A stretch of 16,721 nt of DNA from Streptomyces sp. NRRL B-24484 (GTDB lineage Bacteria; Actinomycetota; Actinomycetes; Streptomycetales; Streptomycetaceae): positions 1 through 16,721 of the forward strand of contig NZ_JOAI01000079.1 in the NCBI RefSeq assembly GCF_000717715.1, in the 5' to 3' direction. The notes below the pieces were generated by a model. The model had not been told where the DNA came from, did no database searches, and saw only the letters and a list, made by a program, of their open reading frames with translations. Numbering within the stretch: position 1 is the stretch's first letter; every line of letters starts with the position of its first letter. A program made the translations under genes and the position numbers. Below are positions 6,901 through 14,813 of this stretch, in pieces.

Positions 6901-7869
6901 TCAGGCCTTCTTGTAGCGGGCGTGGTTGATGTGCCAGATGTAGGAACAGGCGATGGATTCCAAGGCTCCGGCATGTTCCGTTAGCGGGGCCGAGTCGCTG
7001 GTCGCGAGTGCGCCGATCCCGTGCCGGGCAGCCGCGGCGTGCTCTTCCCCCAGAAGGGAAGCTGCTGCGTATGCGGTGGGGATGTCGCAGCTCTGCTCTC
7101 TCGTGATCAACGATACGAGGTTCAGCGAGTTCGGGACGCCCTTGGCGGATTCCCTCGCGTAGGAGCCGAGGTCGTTCAGCACGCCGGCGAGGTCGGCCAC
7201 GGCCGACTCCGCTTGCCGCACTGCCTGGGAGTTTCGCGCCTCTTCCGGCAGCTCGTACCGCAGGACGACTTCGGCGACGGCGATGAGGGTCCGCACGAGC
7301 ACGGTGTGGGGGCGCATCGCGAGGTAGTCGTGCAACCTGACGTGATCGGGTTCGGCCAGGTGGTGCGCTTCCCAGAGGATGCCGAAGAGGACGTCCCTGA
7401 GACAGCAGCTGACCCGCAGGTACTGGGCGGCCGTGGCCCGGGTCCGCAGCCTCACGAGGAGGTCTTGGAGTGCTTCGTCGAAGGGGTCGGCGTCACCGGG
7501 AGGCTCGCCGTCGGCCAGGACGTGGAGGCAACCCTGGATTCGGCGCACCAGTTGGGCCGGGCTGCCTGCCGCCGTCGCCTCGCCGTAGGTGTCGTCGAAC
7601 GCGGTGAGCCACAAGAAAAGGTCCGCGCACAGGAAGAGGCCGTCCGGCTCGGCGGTGGGAAAGGTCCGGGCCACCCCGTGCGCCACGATGTCGCAGAGGG
7701 TGCGCCGTGCGTCGGGTGGACCAAGGAGCGGGAACCGGTGGAGCCATTGCCCCACGTGCGCCTGGATGTGGTCCGCGTGCGGGCTGCTCGGGAAGGGGCC
7801 GGGGAAGGTGGGGGAGAGGTCGGGCATGGGCAGCACGGTGACGCCTGCCGACCGGTCGGTGGTGGTCAT
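6901..7869 (-). CDS. Class I terpene synthase (diterpene synthase, labdane-related type)
   Basis: This 322-residue protein is a single alpha-domain terpene synthase. The metal-binding Asp motif is DDTYGE at 92-97, the NSE motif is NDLGSYARE (Asn232, Ser236, Glu240), and the C-terminal Arg-Tyr pair is R319-Y320. All three are intact, so it should ionise a prenyl diphosphate with Mg2+. With a class II cyclase in the same operon, its likely substrate is a bicyclic copalyl-type diphosphate, from which it makes a diterpene hydrocarbon or alcohol. The ATG at 7869 overlaps the P450 stop as ATGA and has GGGAGG 4 nt upstream, implying translational coupling. A farnesyl-using sesquiterpene role cannot be excluded by motifs alone, but the neighbours argue against it. 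Confidence 0.88.
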   Translation of the reverse strand: MTTTDRSAGVTVLPMPDLSPTFPGPFPSSPHADHIQAHVGQWLHRFPLLGPPDARRTLCDIVAHGVARTFPTAEPDGLFLCADLFLWLTAFDDTYGEATAAGSPAQLVRRIQGCLHVLADGEPPGDADPFDEALQDLLVRLRTRATAAQYLRVSCCLRDVLFGILWEAHHLAEPDHVRLHDYLAMRPHTVLVRTLIAVAEVVLRYELPEEARNSQAVRQAESAVADLAGVLNDLGSYARESAKGVPNSLNLVSLITREQSCDIPTAYAAASLLGEEHAAAARHGIGALATSDSAPLTEHAGALESIACSYIWHINHARYKKA

Positions 7870-9230
7870 GCTGCCTCCCGTGCCGCGGCGTGTCCTCGTG
7901 CCTCGGCGATCATGTGGAGGGAGGACGGGTGGACGGTGATGGCGGGTACGGGCCGGACGGTGGCGCCGGGTGCGTGCCGTAGGGTCCAGCGGGAGGCGAT
8001 GAGGGCGGTCAGGACCGCTGTCTCCGTCCAGGTGAAGCCGTCGCCGATGCACATGCGATTTCCGGCGCCGAACGGGATGTACGCGCCCCTGCGGGGTTGC
8101 GGTCGTTCGGGAAGCCAGCGGTCCGGGTCGAACCGCAGCGGGTCGGGGTAGAGCTCCGGGTCTCGGTGGAGCGCGTACGGGCTCCACACCAGGTCGGCCC
8201 CGGCGGGAAGGTGCGCGCTGCCGAGCCGCACCGGCACATTGGCTCGGCGGGTCACGATCCAGGCGGGGTTGTGCAGGCGCAGGGTCTCGGTGACGAGCCT
8301 GCGGGTGAGAACCAGCTGGGGAAGGTGCTCCGCGGTGAGCCGACCGCCGGCCAGTACGGTGTCCACCTCCTGGTGCAGGTGTTCCTCGATACCGGGGTTG
8401 CGGCCCAGTTCGTGGAAGAGCCACGCCATGGTGACCGCGGCGGTCTCGGTGCCCGCGGCCAGCAGGCCGGTGATCTCGGACAGGATCTCCTCCTCGTCCA
8501 ACGGCCGGCCGTCCTCGTCGCGGGCGTCGAGGAGCAGGGAGACGAGGTCATCGGGGCGTTCGGGGTCCGCCCGGTGAGCGGCGACGATGTCGCTGACCGT
8601 CCCGCGCAGCAGCGTGTTCGCGGCCCGGACCTTGCGCTTGCCGGGGAGGGGCAGCTTCTCCCAGCCGGAAACCGGCGTGACGGCGCGCCGGATGGCGGCC
8701 TGGAAGAGGGTGTCGACGCCGTTCATGACGGCTTGCGCCGGACCGCGGTCGAGGTCGGAGGAGAGCAGCGCCGACAGGACGACGCCTTGGGTCATGAGCT
8801 GCACCTCGTTCTGCACGTCGAGTCGTGCCCCGTGTTCCCAGGTCCGGAGTGCGGTCTCCGCGGTGGTGATCATCCGGTCGACGTAGGAGTTGATGCGCTC
8901 GCTGTGGAAGGCGGGCTGCACCAGGCGGCGGCGTTTCAGGTGCCGCGGTCCGCCCTCGGTGACCGGCAACGGCGATCCGCCGAACAGGCGGAGCTTCTCG
9001 AAGAGCCGGCCCTTGCCGAAGTTTGCGTGCTGGGCGGTGAGTGTCTCCCAGATGAGTTCGGGTGAGTTGACGACGAACACCGGCTTCGGGCCGAACCCGA
9101 TCTGCACCACGTCACCGTGGCGGCGAAGTCGTTGCATGAACTCCAGCCGGTCCCGGAGCATCGGCAGCAGGTGGCCGACGACGGGCAGGCGCCCCGGTGC
9201 ATGCGGAATGGGCGTTGCGTCGGCGGTCAC
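7866..9230 (-). CDS. Cytochrome P450, diterpene-tailoring
   Basis: This 454-residue P450 has all canonical motifs: I-helix AGTET at 259-263, K-helix ETLR at 315-318, RFDPDRWLPERP before the heme loop, and FGAGNRMCIG with the heme-ligating cysteine at 394. Start is the GTG at 9230 (VTADATPIPHAPGRLPVVGH), which overlaps the class II cyclase stop as GTGA and has GGAG 8 nt upstream; the longer open frame to 9584 runs antisense-like through the cyclase. The AGTET I-helix and the PERF-like RW segment resemble the longer-chain terpene or fatty-acid hydroxylating bacterial P450s. It sits between the two cyclases, so oxidation of the diterpene scaffold (hydroxylation or epoxidation) is the natural role. 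Redox partners are not encoded in the window. Confidence 0.9.
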   Translation of the reverse strand: MTADATPIPHAPGRLPVVGHLLPMLRDRLEFMQRLRRHGDVVQIGFGPKPVFVVNSPELIWETLTAQHANFGKGRLFEKLRLFGGSPLPVTEGGPRHLKRRRLVQPAFHSERINSYVDRMITTAETALRTWEHGARLDVQNEVQLMTQGVVLSALLSSDLDRGPAQAVMNGVDTLFQAAIRRAVTPVSGWEKLPLPGKRKVRAANTLLRGTVSDIVAAHRADPERPDDLVSLLLDARDEDGRPLDEEEILSEITGLLAAGTETAAVTMAWLFHELGRNPGIEEHLHQEVDTVLAGGRLTAEHLPQLVLTRRLVTETLRLHNPAWIVTRRANVPVRLGSAHLPAGADLVWSPYALHRDPELYPDPLRFDPDRWLPERPQPRRGAYIPFGAGNRMCIGDGFTWTETAVLTALIASRWTLRHAPGATVRPVPAITVHPSSLHMIAEARGHAAAREAA

Positions 9231-10855
9231 GGGCGGTGCTCCGTTTCGTGGCGGGTGTGCAGCAGGTGGCGGGCGGCGAGGACCTCGGCCTGGATCATCG
9301 CCTCCGGTGCGTAGAGGGTCTTGTCGTGCCAGCGGGCGGGGTGCCGGTGGCCGGATGTACGGGCCGTCTCGTCCAGGAAGGCCTCGGCGCGGTCCAGCGT
9401 GCGCCCGTCGGCGATCCCCGGCGTGCGGAGCAGGATCTTCACCGCGTACGCGGTCTCCTCGGCGGTGCCGCCCCAGATGCCCCAGGACCCGTCGGGCTGC
9501 TGGGTGGCCAGCACCCATTCGGCGGCGGCCCGGACGGCCTGGCGCGCCCGGGGACCGGGTATCGCGGACAGTGCGGTGACGCACCGCTCAGTGGCGTAGT
9601 ACGGGGATGCGTGCCACTTGTCGGTCCAGTGGCCCTGCGGCAGTTGATGCTCCGTCATCCAGTCGGCCACCCGCCGCATCACCGGCAGGTGCGTCTGGGC
9701 CTCCTCGGGGCGGTGGCGGAGGTGGGCCTGCAGGGCCTGGAGGGCGTGCGCGTTGGCGCTCAGGGACTTGGTGTCCTCGCCGACGTAGCAGTCGTAGTGG
9801 CGGCCGTTGTCGAAGACGGCGAGCGGGGCGGGGTCGCGGGGCCGGTCGACCAGGGCTGCGACGAGTACGGCCATGGCGGTGTCGTCGGCGTCCACCATCA
9901 GCCCTGGTGCGCCGCGGACGCCCTCGGGGTCGTAGAGGTGGTCGGCCCACTTTCGCAGGGTGAGCAGGCCGGAGGACGCCAGGCCGGAACGCGCCAGCGC
10001 AGCCGCGACCCAGAGCCGCTCGAACACCGTGATCGGTGCTGCCTCCGGGAGGAGGCCGCCATAGCGGTGCGCCACGGCGGCGAGCTCGTTGGCGGCACGC
10101 CGCTGCAACCCGGAGAGGCCTGCGGCGGCGAGCCAGGCCGCGGTGGCGGCCGGGGAACTGCCGACCAGCCCGTCCGCCTCGGGCCGCAGCACGTCCGGGA
10201 GGTGCCCGGCGACACCTTCGAAGGTGTGGTGCAGCTTGAACGGGACCCCGCCGGCAGCCAGGCACTTGCGGGCGACCGCTTCGGGCGCCGCGGCGTGGTA
10301 GCCGCGCGGGACGGCGGGACGCGTGCCGCGGTGCCAGGGCCCGAGGTGCGTGAGATCCGCGACACCGGGCCGGTCGAGGCGCTCGTTGACGGCGGCGACC
10401 AGGCCCGGGACGAGAATCTCCGCGGCCGCGGTGTCCGGCCACAGCCCGGCCGACGGCAGACGACCGAGCGCGGCGAGCCCCCTGGCCGCCACCGCGGCGA
10501 GCCGGCCCCCCGCACCGCTGGCCAGTGGCTCCCGCTGCAGCACCGCAAGTACGGCCTCGACAGCACTCAGCGTCGGCAGGAGCCGGTAGGGCGCGGGCCC
10601 ATCGCCCCAGCTGCCGTCGGCGGCCTGCTCACGGAGCAGGTATTCGACCCGGGCCTGTTCGCCGGGCAGCCACGGCGCCGCTGACAGCACACGGGCCGTC
10701 TCGTACAGGGACGGGCGGACATCGCCCCAGGGGTCGGCGTCGACCGCACTGATCAGCCTCGCCGCTGCATCGACGCAGGCGTCGCTCGCCGATCGGTGCT
10801 CGACGGGCGCCGTCGCCAGGGATGTCCCGCTCCCGCTGTGCTGGTGCTCGTTCAT
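9227..10855 (-). CDS. Class II diterpene cyclase (copalyl-diphosphate-synthase type)
   Basis: This 542-residue protein has the beta-gamma fold signs of class II cyclases. The general-acid motif DxDD is DADD at 322-325 (MVDADDTAM). QW-like repeats appear at about 77-84 (QAADGSWG) and near 450 (QQPDGSWGIWGG), and HDKTLYAPEAM lies near the C-terminus. No class I DDxxD motif is seen, so it should protonate and cyclise geranylgeranyl diphosphate while keeping the diphosphate, giving a bicyclic CPP of unknown stereochemistry or a hydroxylated labdanyl diphosphate. The length of about 520-550 matches bacterial class II enzymes, which lack the plant alpha domain. Its ATG at 10855 overlaps the prenyltransferase stop as ATGA, with GAGG 5 nt upstream, and its own stop overlaps the P450 start. 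Confidence 0.92.
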   Translation of the reverse strand: MNEHQHSGSGTSLATAPVEHRSASDACVDAAARLISAVDADPWGDVRPSLYETARVLSAAPWLPGEQARVEYLLREQAADGSWGDGPAPYRLLPTLSAVEAVLAVLQREPLASGAGGRLAAVAARGLAALGRLPSAGLWPDTAAAEILVPGLVAAVNERLDRPGVADLTHLGPWHRGTRPAVPRGYHAAAPEAVARKCLAAGGVPFKLHHTFEGVAGHLPDVLRPEADGLVGSSPAATAAWLAAAGLSGLQRRAANELAAVAHRYGGLLPEAAPITVFERLWVAAALARSGLASSGLLTLRKWADHLYDPEGVRGAPGLMVDADDTAMAVLVAALVDRPRDPAPLAVFDNGRHYDCYVGEDTKSLSANAHALQALQAHLRHRPEEAQTHLPVMRRVADWMTEHQLPQGHWTDKWHASPYYATERCVTALSAIPGPRARQAVRAAAEWVLATQQPDGSWGIWGGTAEETAYAVKILLRTPGIADGRTLDRAEAFLDETARTSGHRHPARWHDKTLYAPEAMIQAEVLAARHLLHTRHETEHRP

Positions 10856-11970
10856 GCCTGCCTCGTAGTGGCGGATCCGGCGATGTCCCGCAGCGCCGCG
10901 ACAGCAGCGGCCGGGAAGGGGGCGTGGTCGAGGGATGCCAGGGCTTCGTCCCGCCGGATCCGGATCATCTCCTCCACGGCCTGCCGGGCTCCGGTGCGCT
11001 CGAGGATGCTCCGGACCACGTCTGCATCCCGCTCGGTGAGACTGGGTCTGCCGAACCGTGCGCGCAGCGACCGCAGCTCGCTCCGGGACGCCCGCTGGAC
11101 GGCGAGAGCCATGAGAACCGTGGCCTTGCCCGCCCGCACGTCGTCCAGCACCGGCTTGCCCGTTTCCCGGGGATCACCAAAAACCCCGAGGAGATCGTCC
11201 CGGAGCTGGAAGGCGTCACCGAGCGGCAGCGCGAACCCGCTGAGAGCTGCTTCGACCCCCGCGGTTGCGCCGGCCAGCGCCGCGCCCATGTGCAGAGGCC
11301 GCTCGACGGTGTACTTGGCCGTCTTGTATCGGATCACCCGCAGGGCGGTCTCGACATCGCCGGACAGCCGCCCGGTGGTCTGCAGGTCGAGGAACTGGCC
11401 GTAGACCACTTCGCTGCGCATCTCGTCCAGGAGCGGCAGGAGCCGTTCGGAGCCCTGGACTGTCAACCCCGCTCCGTGCAGGAGTTCGTCGGACCAGATC
11501 AGTGCCAGGTCCCCGAGGAGCACGGCGGCGCCTACGCCGTGCTCCTCGGCCCGGGAGACCGGGCCGCCGCCCGCGGTGTAGGCAGCGGCCAGTGCCCGGT
11601 GGGCCGAGGGCCGGCCGCGGCGGGCGTCGCTGGCATCCATCACGTCGTCGTGGATGAGGGCGAACGCCTGAAAGAGTTCGAGGCCCGCCGCCGCGCGGAC
11701 AGCCGGCGAGTGGTCGACCTCGCCGCCACCGGTGTACCAGCCGCACACACACAGCAGGGGGCGAAGGCGCTTTCCGCCAGTCAGGAATGTGCGCAGCTGG
11801 GCTATAAGGAACGGCAGTTCAGGGCCGGGCGCGGACTGCTCCTTGGCGTCCAGGAACGTGGCCAGCGCCGTATCGACCTCCCGCCGCACGGCCTGGAGGT
11901 CCAGTGCGGCGGGAGGGGGCACGACGTCGAGTGCGAGCGCTGCGCGTCTCTTGTGGTCAAGAACAGCCAA
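10852..11970 (-). CDS. Polyprenyl diphosphate synthase, probably geranylgeranyl diphosphate synthase
   Basis: With the TTG start at 11970 the protein has 372 residues. The first Asp-rich motif is DDVMD at 108-112 followed by ARRGRPSAH. GQFLDL and YKTAKYTVERP follow, and the second Asp-rich region is LRDDLLGVFGD (D258-D259), with Gly in place of the third Asp, as is usual for actinobacterial GGPP synthases. Phe at the fifth position before DDVMD could influence chain length, so C15 cannot be ruled out from motifs; the class II cyclase downstream makes C20 by far the most likely. I chose TTG because AAAGGAA lies 6 nt upstream; an in-frame ATG at 12012 has no good ribosome site and abuts an inverted repeat. 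This is the first gene of the diterpene block and feeds all later steps. Confidence 0.9.
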   Translation of the reverse strand: MAVLDHKRRAALALDVVPPPAALDLQAVRREVDTALATFLDAKEQSAPGPELPFLIAQLRTFLTGGKRLRPLLCVCGWYTGGGEVDHSPAVRAAAGLELFQAFALIHDDVMDASDARRGRPSAHRALAAAYTAGGGPVSRAEEHGVGAAVLLGDLALIWSDELLHGAGLTVQGSERLLPLLDEMRSEVVYGQFLDLQTTGRLSGDVETALRVIRYKTAKYTVERPLHMGAALAGATAGVEAALSGFALPLGDAFQLRDDLLGVFGDPRETGKPVLDDVRAGKATVLMALAVQRASRSELRSLRARFGRPSLTERDADVVRSILERTGARQAVEEMIRIRRDEALASLDHAPFPAAAVAALRDIAGSATTRQA

Positions 11971-11976
11971 TGCATG

Positions 11977-11983
11977 TTCCTTT
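11977..11983 (-). promoter_or_regulatory. Ribosome binding site deciding the prenyltransferase start
   Basis: AAAGGAA on the minus strand stands 6 nt upstream of the TTG at 11970. An overlapping ATG at 11975 is out of frame and gives only a shadow frame. The farther in-frame ATG at 12012 has only CTGGGG directly against it. Confidence 0.5.
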
Positions 11984-12014
11984 GGCGAGCAGGTGTGGTC
12001 ACGAACGCACATCC

Positions 12015-12040
12015 CCAGGCGTTCCGACCGTCACGCCTGG
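12015..12040. promoter_or_regulatory. Inverted repeat in front of the diterpene operon, candidate operator
   Basis: CCAGGCGT at 12015-12022 and ACGCCTGG at 12033-12040 are exact reverse complements with a 10-nt spacer. The centre is about 57 bp upstream of the proposed TTG start of the prenyltransferase, a typical place for an operator or a leader hairpin. I could not assign a convincing -35/-10 pair around it. Confidence 0.5.
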
Positions 12041-12071
12041 TGCCGATGTGGCGGAAAACACTCCGTCAGTA

Positions 12072-12094
12072 CGCTTCGACCCGTGGGCGAAGCG
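12072..12094 (-). terminator. Weak hairpin between the P450 and the diterpene genes
   Basis: CGCTTCG at 12072-12078 pairs with CGAAGCG at 12088-12094 around a 9-nt loop, 38 bp after the stop of the conservon-linked P450 (12133). On the minus strand TTTT comes only about 13 nt after the stem, so it may be a leaky terminator or attenuator, not a full stop. A 10-bp palindrome GCGTGCACGC lies next to it at 12110-12119. Confidence 0.3.
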
Positions 12095-12132
12095 CCGAGG
12101 CCGGGCAGTGCGTGCACGCGCTGTCGACGTCG

Positions 12133-13407
12133 CTAGCCCGGCAGGCTGACCGCGACCGCTGCGGCCGGTTTGGGCGACTGTCGCTGGGACGGGCTCTCGT
12201 GGCGTCGCGGGTGAAGCGGAGTGAACCGGGCGGGCAGTGCAGTCAGGCTCCGGTAGATGGGACCGCCCCGGTAGGCCAGTTCCGCTGAGGACACCGCAAG
12301 TTTGATGTCGGGCAGGTAAGAGGTGAGCCGTTCGATCGCCGCGGTGGCGACAAGGACGGCGGTGGAACGCGCCGGGCAGGCGTGCGGGCCTGCGGCGAAG
12401 GCCAGGTGGGCCTTGTTGCCGGAACGGTGGCCCTCGTTCGGCGGGTTGCTGTGTGGGCAGGAGTTGGCGGCCGCGTAGGAGACCATCACCGGTGAGCCAG
12501 CCGGAATGACCGTGCCGTAGAACTCGACCTCCTGCCGAGGGAAGTGAAGGCTGTAGTTCGCCAGCGGGGAATCGTTCCACAGCGCCTCGTCGATCGCGTG
12601 CTGGATCGGCAGACTCCCGGTGGTGAGGCTACCGAAGTAGCGGTCGTCCGAGAGCATGCGCGCGAGCGTGCTGGCGATCAGGTTGGTCAGCGGCTCGTTG
12701 CCCGCACCGAGAACGATGATGACCTGCTGGAGGACGTCTTCCGGACTCAGCCCATTCGGGTGGTCAATGAACCACGAGGTCAGGTCATGTCCGCGCTGCT
12801 GGGCCTTGGCGGCGTACAGGCTGGTGAGGTACTCGTTCAGCGACTGCGCACCCGCTGCCATCTGAGCGGGATCGGAGCTCACCATCCCGCTCAGCGCCTG
12901 CATGAGGCGGGGAGCGTACTCGTCGGGCATGCCGAACAGCGCGTTGAAAACCATCAGCGGGAGCTGCTGCGCGTACTGGGCGACCAGGTCGGCCTCACCG
13001 TCCATCGCGAACTGCTGGAGCAGCGTGTCGGCGTACCGGAAGGTCAGGTTGCGCACATCGTGGGGGTCGAGAAGGCGGAAGCTGTCCGTGATGACGCTGC
13101 GCAGGTGGGCGTGCTGGGCGCCGTCGGCGAAGAACAGGCTGGGCCGCCACTGCACGTGCGGCATGAGAGGGCTGTCCGCCGGCACCTGGTCCATCCACGG
13201 GCGGGTGTCCTTGGACCAGGTGTCCGTGTCGTGGAGGAGGTCGAGTGCGGCGCGGTAGTCGGTGACCAGGTGGACGACGACGCCGGGGGAGATCTCCGCA
13301 AGGCCGACCGGCCCCTGCAGGCGCAGCAGGTCGTAGCTGCGCCGGGGGTCTGCGTCGTGTTCCGGCCCGTAGATGCGCACCGGGGAGGCGGGAGGAGTGG
13401 CGGTCAC
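12133..13407 (-). CDS. cvnE: Conservon-linked cytochrome P450 (CYP157-like) with degenerate K-helix
   Basis: This 424-residue P450 has its heme loop intact: FAAGPHACPAR with the cysteine at 344. The normally invariant K-helix ExxR is replaced by DEALW at 273-277, and the I-helix reads AGNEPLTN (from residue 235), with Pro where the usual Thr sits. CYP157 enzymes of Streptomyces, encoded in conservons, are known for a comparable EQSLW motif; here even the first Glu is Asp. Start is the GTG at 13407, overlapping the cvnD stop as GTGA, with GGAGA 9 nt upstream. The open frame to 13701 is an extension through cvnD. Its place as fifth gene of the operon is that of cvnE in conservons such as cvn9 of S. 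coelicolor. Its substrate is unknown, and it may act within signalling or on the diterpene. Confidence 0.85.
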   Translation of the reverse strand: MTATPPASPVRIYGPEHDADPRRSYDLLRLQGPVGLAEISPGVVVHLVTDYRAALDLLHDTDTWSKDTRPWMDQVPADSPLMPHVQWRPSLFFADGAQHAHLRSVITDSFRLLDPHDVRNLTFRYADTLLQQFAMDGEADLVAQYAQQLPLMVFNALFGMPDEYAPRLMQALSGMVSSDPAQMAAGAQSLNEYLTSLYAAKAQQRGHDLTSWFIDHPNGLSPEDVLQQVIIVLGAGNEPLTNLIASTLARMLSDDRYFGSLTTGSLPIQHAIDEALWNDSPLANYSLHFPRQEVEFYGTVIPAGSPVMVSYAAANSCPHSNPPNEGHRSGNKAHLAFAAGPHACPARSTAVLVATAAIERLTSYLPDIKLAVSSAELAYRGGPIYRSLTALPARFTPLHPRRHESPSQRQSPKPAAAVAVSLPG

Positions 13408-14024
13408 GACGATTCGTCTCCGGCTCGGGATATCAGGTGGGCGGTCAGGGCGATGAGCGCGTCCAGGGTGGAATTCTTGTCCCGGGCGTCGCAGGTCACC
13501 AGCGGGGTCCGTTCGTCCAGGTCGAGCTTGGAGCGCAGGGTTTCGAGGGTGTAGTCGGGCGAGGTCGGGAACGTGTTCACGGCGACCGCGTAGTCCAGGC
13601 CGCGTTCCTCGATGAGGTCCATGACCTCGAACGACTGGTCCAGGCGGCGGGTGTCGGCCAGGACAAGGGCGCCGATGGCGCCGTCGGCGATGTCCTCCCA
13701 CAGGGGCAGGAAGCGGCGCTGCCCAGGGGTGCCGTACAGGTACAGGACCACCTTGGCCTGCGGCACGGTCAGCCGGCCGAAGTCGATGGCGACCGTAGTG
13801 GTCGTCTTGCCTCGCAGGCCGTCCAGGGTGAGGTCGTCCGCCGATGCGGCAGCGTCGGTCATCACCTCGTCCGTGTGCAGCGTCGGGATCTCGGACAGAG
13901 TCCTGATCGCGGTGGTCTTCCCGATGCCGAGAGGGCCCGCCACGAGGATCTTCAGCCTCTGGTGGTCCTCCTCCGGCAGATAGACAGGACGCGGGCTAGT
14001 GCTGCCTGAGCGCACGGAGTCCAC
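13404..14024 (-). CDS. cvnD: CvnD: conservon small GTP/ATP-binding protein
   Basis: This 206-residue protein of the conservon GTPase family has a P-loop GPLGIGKT at 30-37, DFGRLTV at 81-87, a G3-like YGTPGQRRF at 97-105, and VNTF at 149-152 where small GTPases have NKxD. This pattern is typical for CvnD and resembles MglA/Ras-like switches. It is thought to cycle nucleotides in a membrane-associated complex with CvnA-C. The GTG start at 14024 has AGAGG 6 nt upstream and lies within the end of cvnC (29-nt overlap), which is usual for this gene pair. The stop overlaps the P450 start. Confidence 0.92.
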   Translation of the reverse strand: MDSVRSGSTSPRPVYLPEEDHQRLKILVAGPLGIGKTTAIRTLSEIPTLHTDEVMTDAAASADDLTLDGLRGKTTTTVAIDFGRLTVPQAKVVLYLYGTPGQRRFLPLWEDIADGAIGALVLADTRRLDQSFEVMDLIEERGLDYAVAVNTFPTSPDYTLETLRSKLDLDERTPLVTCDARDKNSTLDALIALTAHLISRAGDESS

Positions 14025-14379
14025 TCAGCACCTCTTCCAGGAGTTCTTTCGACGGACGCTCGGCGCCCGCGTCGGGGAGCAAGGCAGTGGGGGCCGGCAC
14101 GCGAACCTGCAGGTGCCCGCCGTCCAGGAGTTGAGAGATCAGGACCTTGCACACACTGGTCTGCAAACGGAGATACGCGGCCGTTTCACTGACGGTCAGA
14201 GCGCCTCCCGTCAACAGCGAGATGATCCGCTGATGCACCGGAGTGTGATGAGGGGCGGGCGGAAGACCCGTGGCGACCACGGCCATGAGCGAATGCAGAG
14301 TGTTGCGAGTCGGGGTCCCGATGCCCCGAGTAGCCAGATAGCTGGGGATCATCCGCCGACCCTGCGACGAGCGGCTCAT
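13996..14379 (-). CDS. cvnC: CvnC: DUF742 protein of the conservon
   Basis: This 127-residue protein begins MSRSSQGRRMIPSYLATRG, the Arg-rich, Pro-Tyr start common to DUF742. A winged-helix-like core follows, with HQRIISLLTGGALTVSETAA and YLRLQTSVCKVLISQLLDGG, and then the C-terminal helix LLEEVLSGLRAL. DUF742 proteins occur in conservons between the roadblock and GTPase genes and are thought to act as adaptors in the complex; DNA binding is not established. The ATG at 14379 overlaps the cvnB stop as ATGA, with GGGAGG 4 nt upstream. Longer open frames upstream are cvnB in another frame. Confidence 0.9.
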   Translation of the reverse strand: MSRSSQGRRMIPSYLATRGIGTPTRNTLHSLMAVVATGLPPAPHHTPVHQRIISLLTGGALTVSETAAYLRLQTSVCKVLISQLLDGGHLQVRVPAPTALLPDAGAERPSKELLEEVLSGLRALRQH

Positions 14380-14813
14380 GACGCCTCCCGTGTGCGGGCC
14401 GGGACGGACATGAGTTGCTCGCCGAGCTTCTTGGCCTGCCGGGCCATGATGTGCGCGACCGTACCCATGGGCATGTCGAGGCCTCCTGCCACGGCGATGA
14501 AGGTGTTGGTGCGGGCACCGGCAGGCATGATCATGTACGTGCCGTGGGTGTTCTGCACGGTGATGGTCGTGATGGGAGTCCCGTCCGAGGCGTCCAGCGC
14601 CGCGTTGGCCGCGGCTCGGGCCGCGCCGTGAAGGGCGGCCGTCATGGCGGAGATGCCTTCCGCGGCCTCCCGCAGGAGCCCTTCCGTCGCGCCGATGACC
14701 ATGCCGTCGCTGGACAGGATCAGGGCGTGCTTGACCTCGTTGCTCACTTCGGTGATGGGATTCAGGACCCACGACGGGTCCTCGATTGCAGGGCGCGAAG
14801 CGGAAAGGGTCAC
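14376..14813 (-). CDS. cvnB: CvnB: roadblock/LC7-domain protein of the conservon
   Basis: This 145-residue protein contains one roadblock/LC7 domain: EVSNEVKHALILSSDGMVIG at about 22-41, an alpha-helical stretch EGISAMTAALHGAARAA, then beta-strands ITTITVQNTHGTYMIMPAG and TFIAVAGG, ending MGTVAHIMARQAKKLGEQL. Roadblock proteins regulate small GTPases (as MglB does MglA), so it is the natural partner of CvnD. The GTG at 14813 overlaps the cvnA stop as GTGA and has AAGGA 6 nt upstream. Confidence 0.92.
   Translation of the reverse strand: MTLSASRPAIEDPSWVLNPITEVSNEVKHALILSSDGMVIGATEGLLREAAEGISAMTAALHGAARAAANAALDASDGTPITTITVQNTHGTYMIMPAGARTNTFIAVAGGLDMPMGTVAHIMARQAKKLGEQLMSVPARTREAS

Noticed and set aside
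7021..8151. 376-codon open frame on the plus strand
   Set aside because: Antisense to the class I synthase and P450.
9197..10684. 495-codon open frame on the plus strand
   Set aside because: Antisense to the class II cyclase, which has clear motifs; long antisense frames are normal at this GC content.
10822..12288. 488-codon open frame on the plus strand
   Set aside because: Antisense to the prenyltransferase, which has both Asp-rich motifs.
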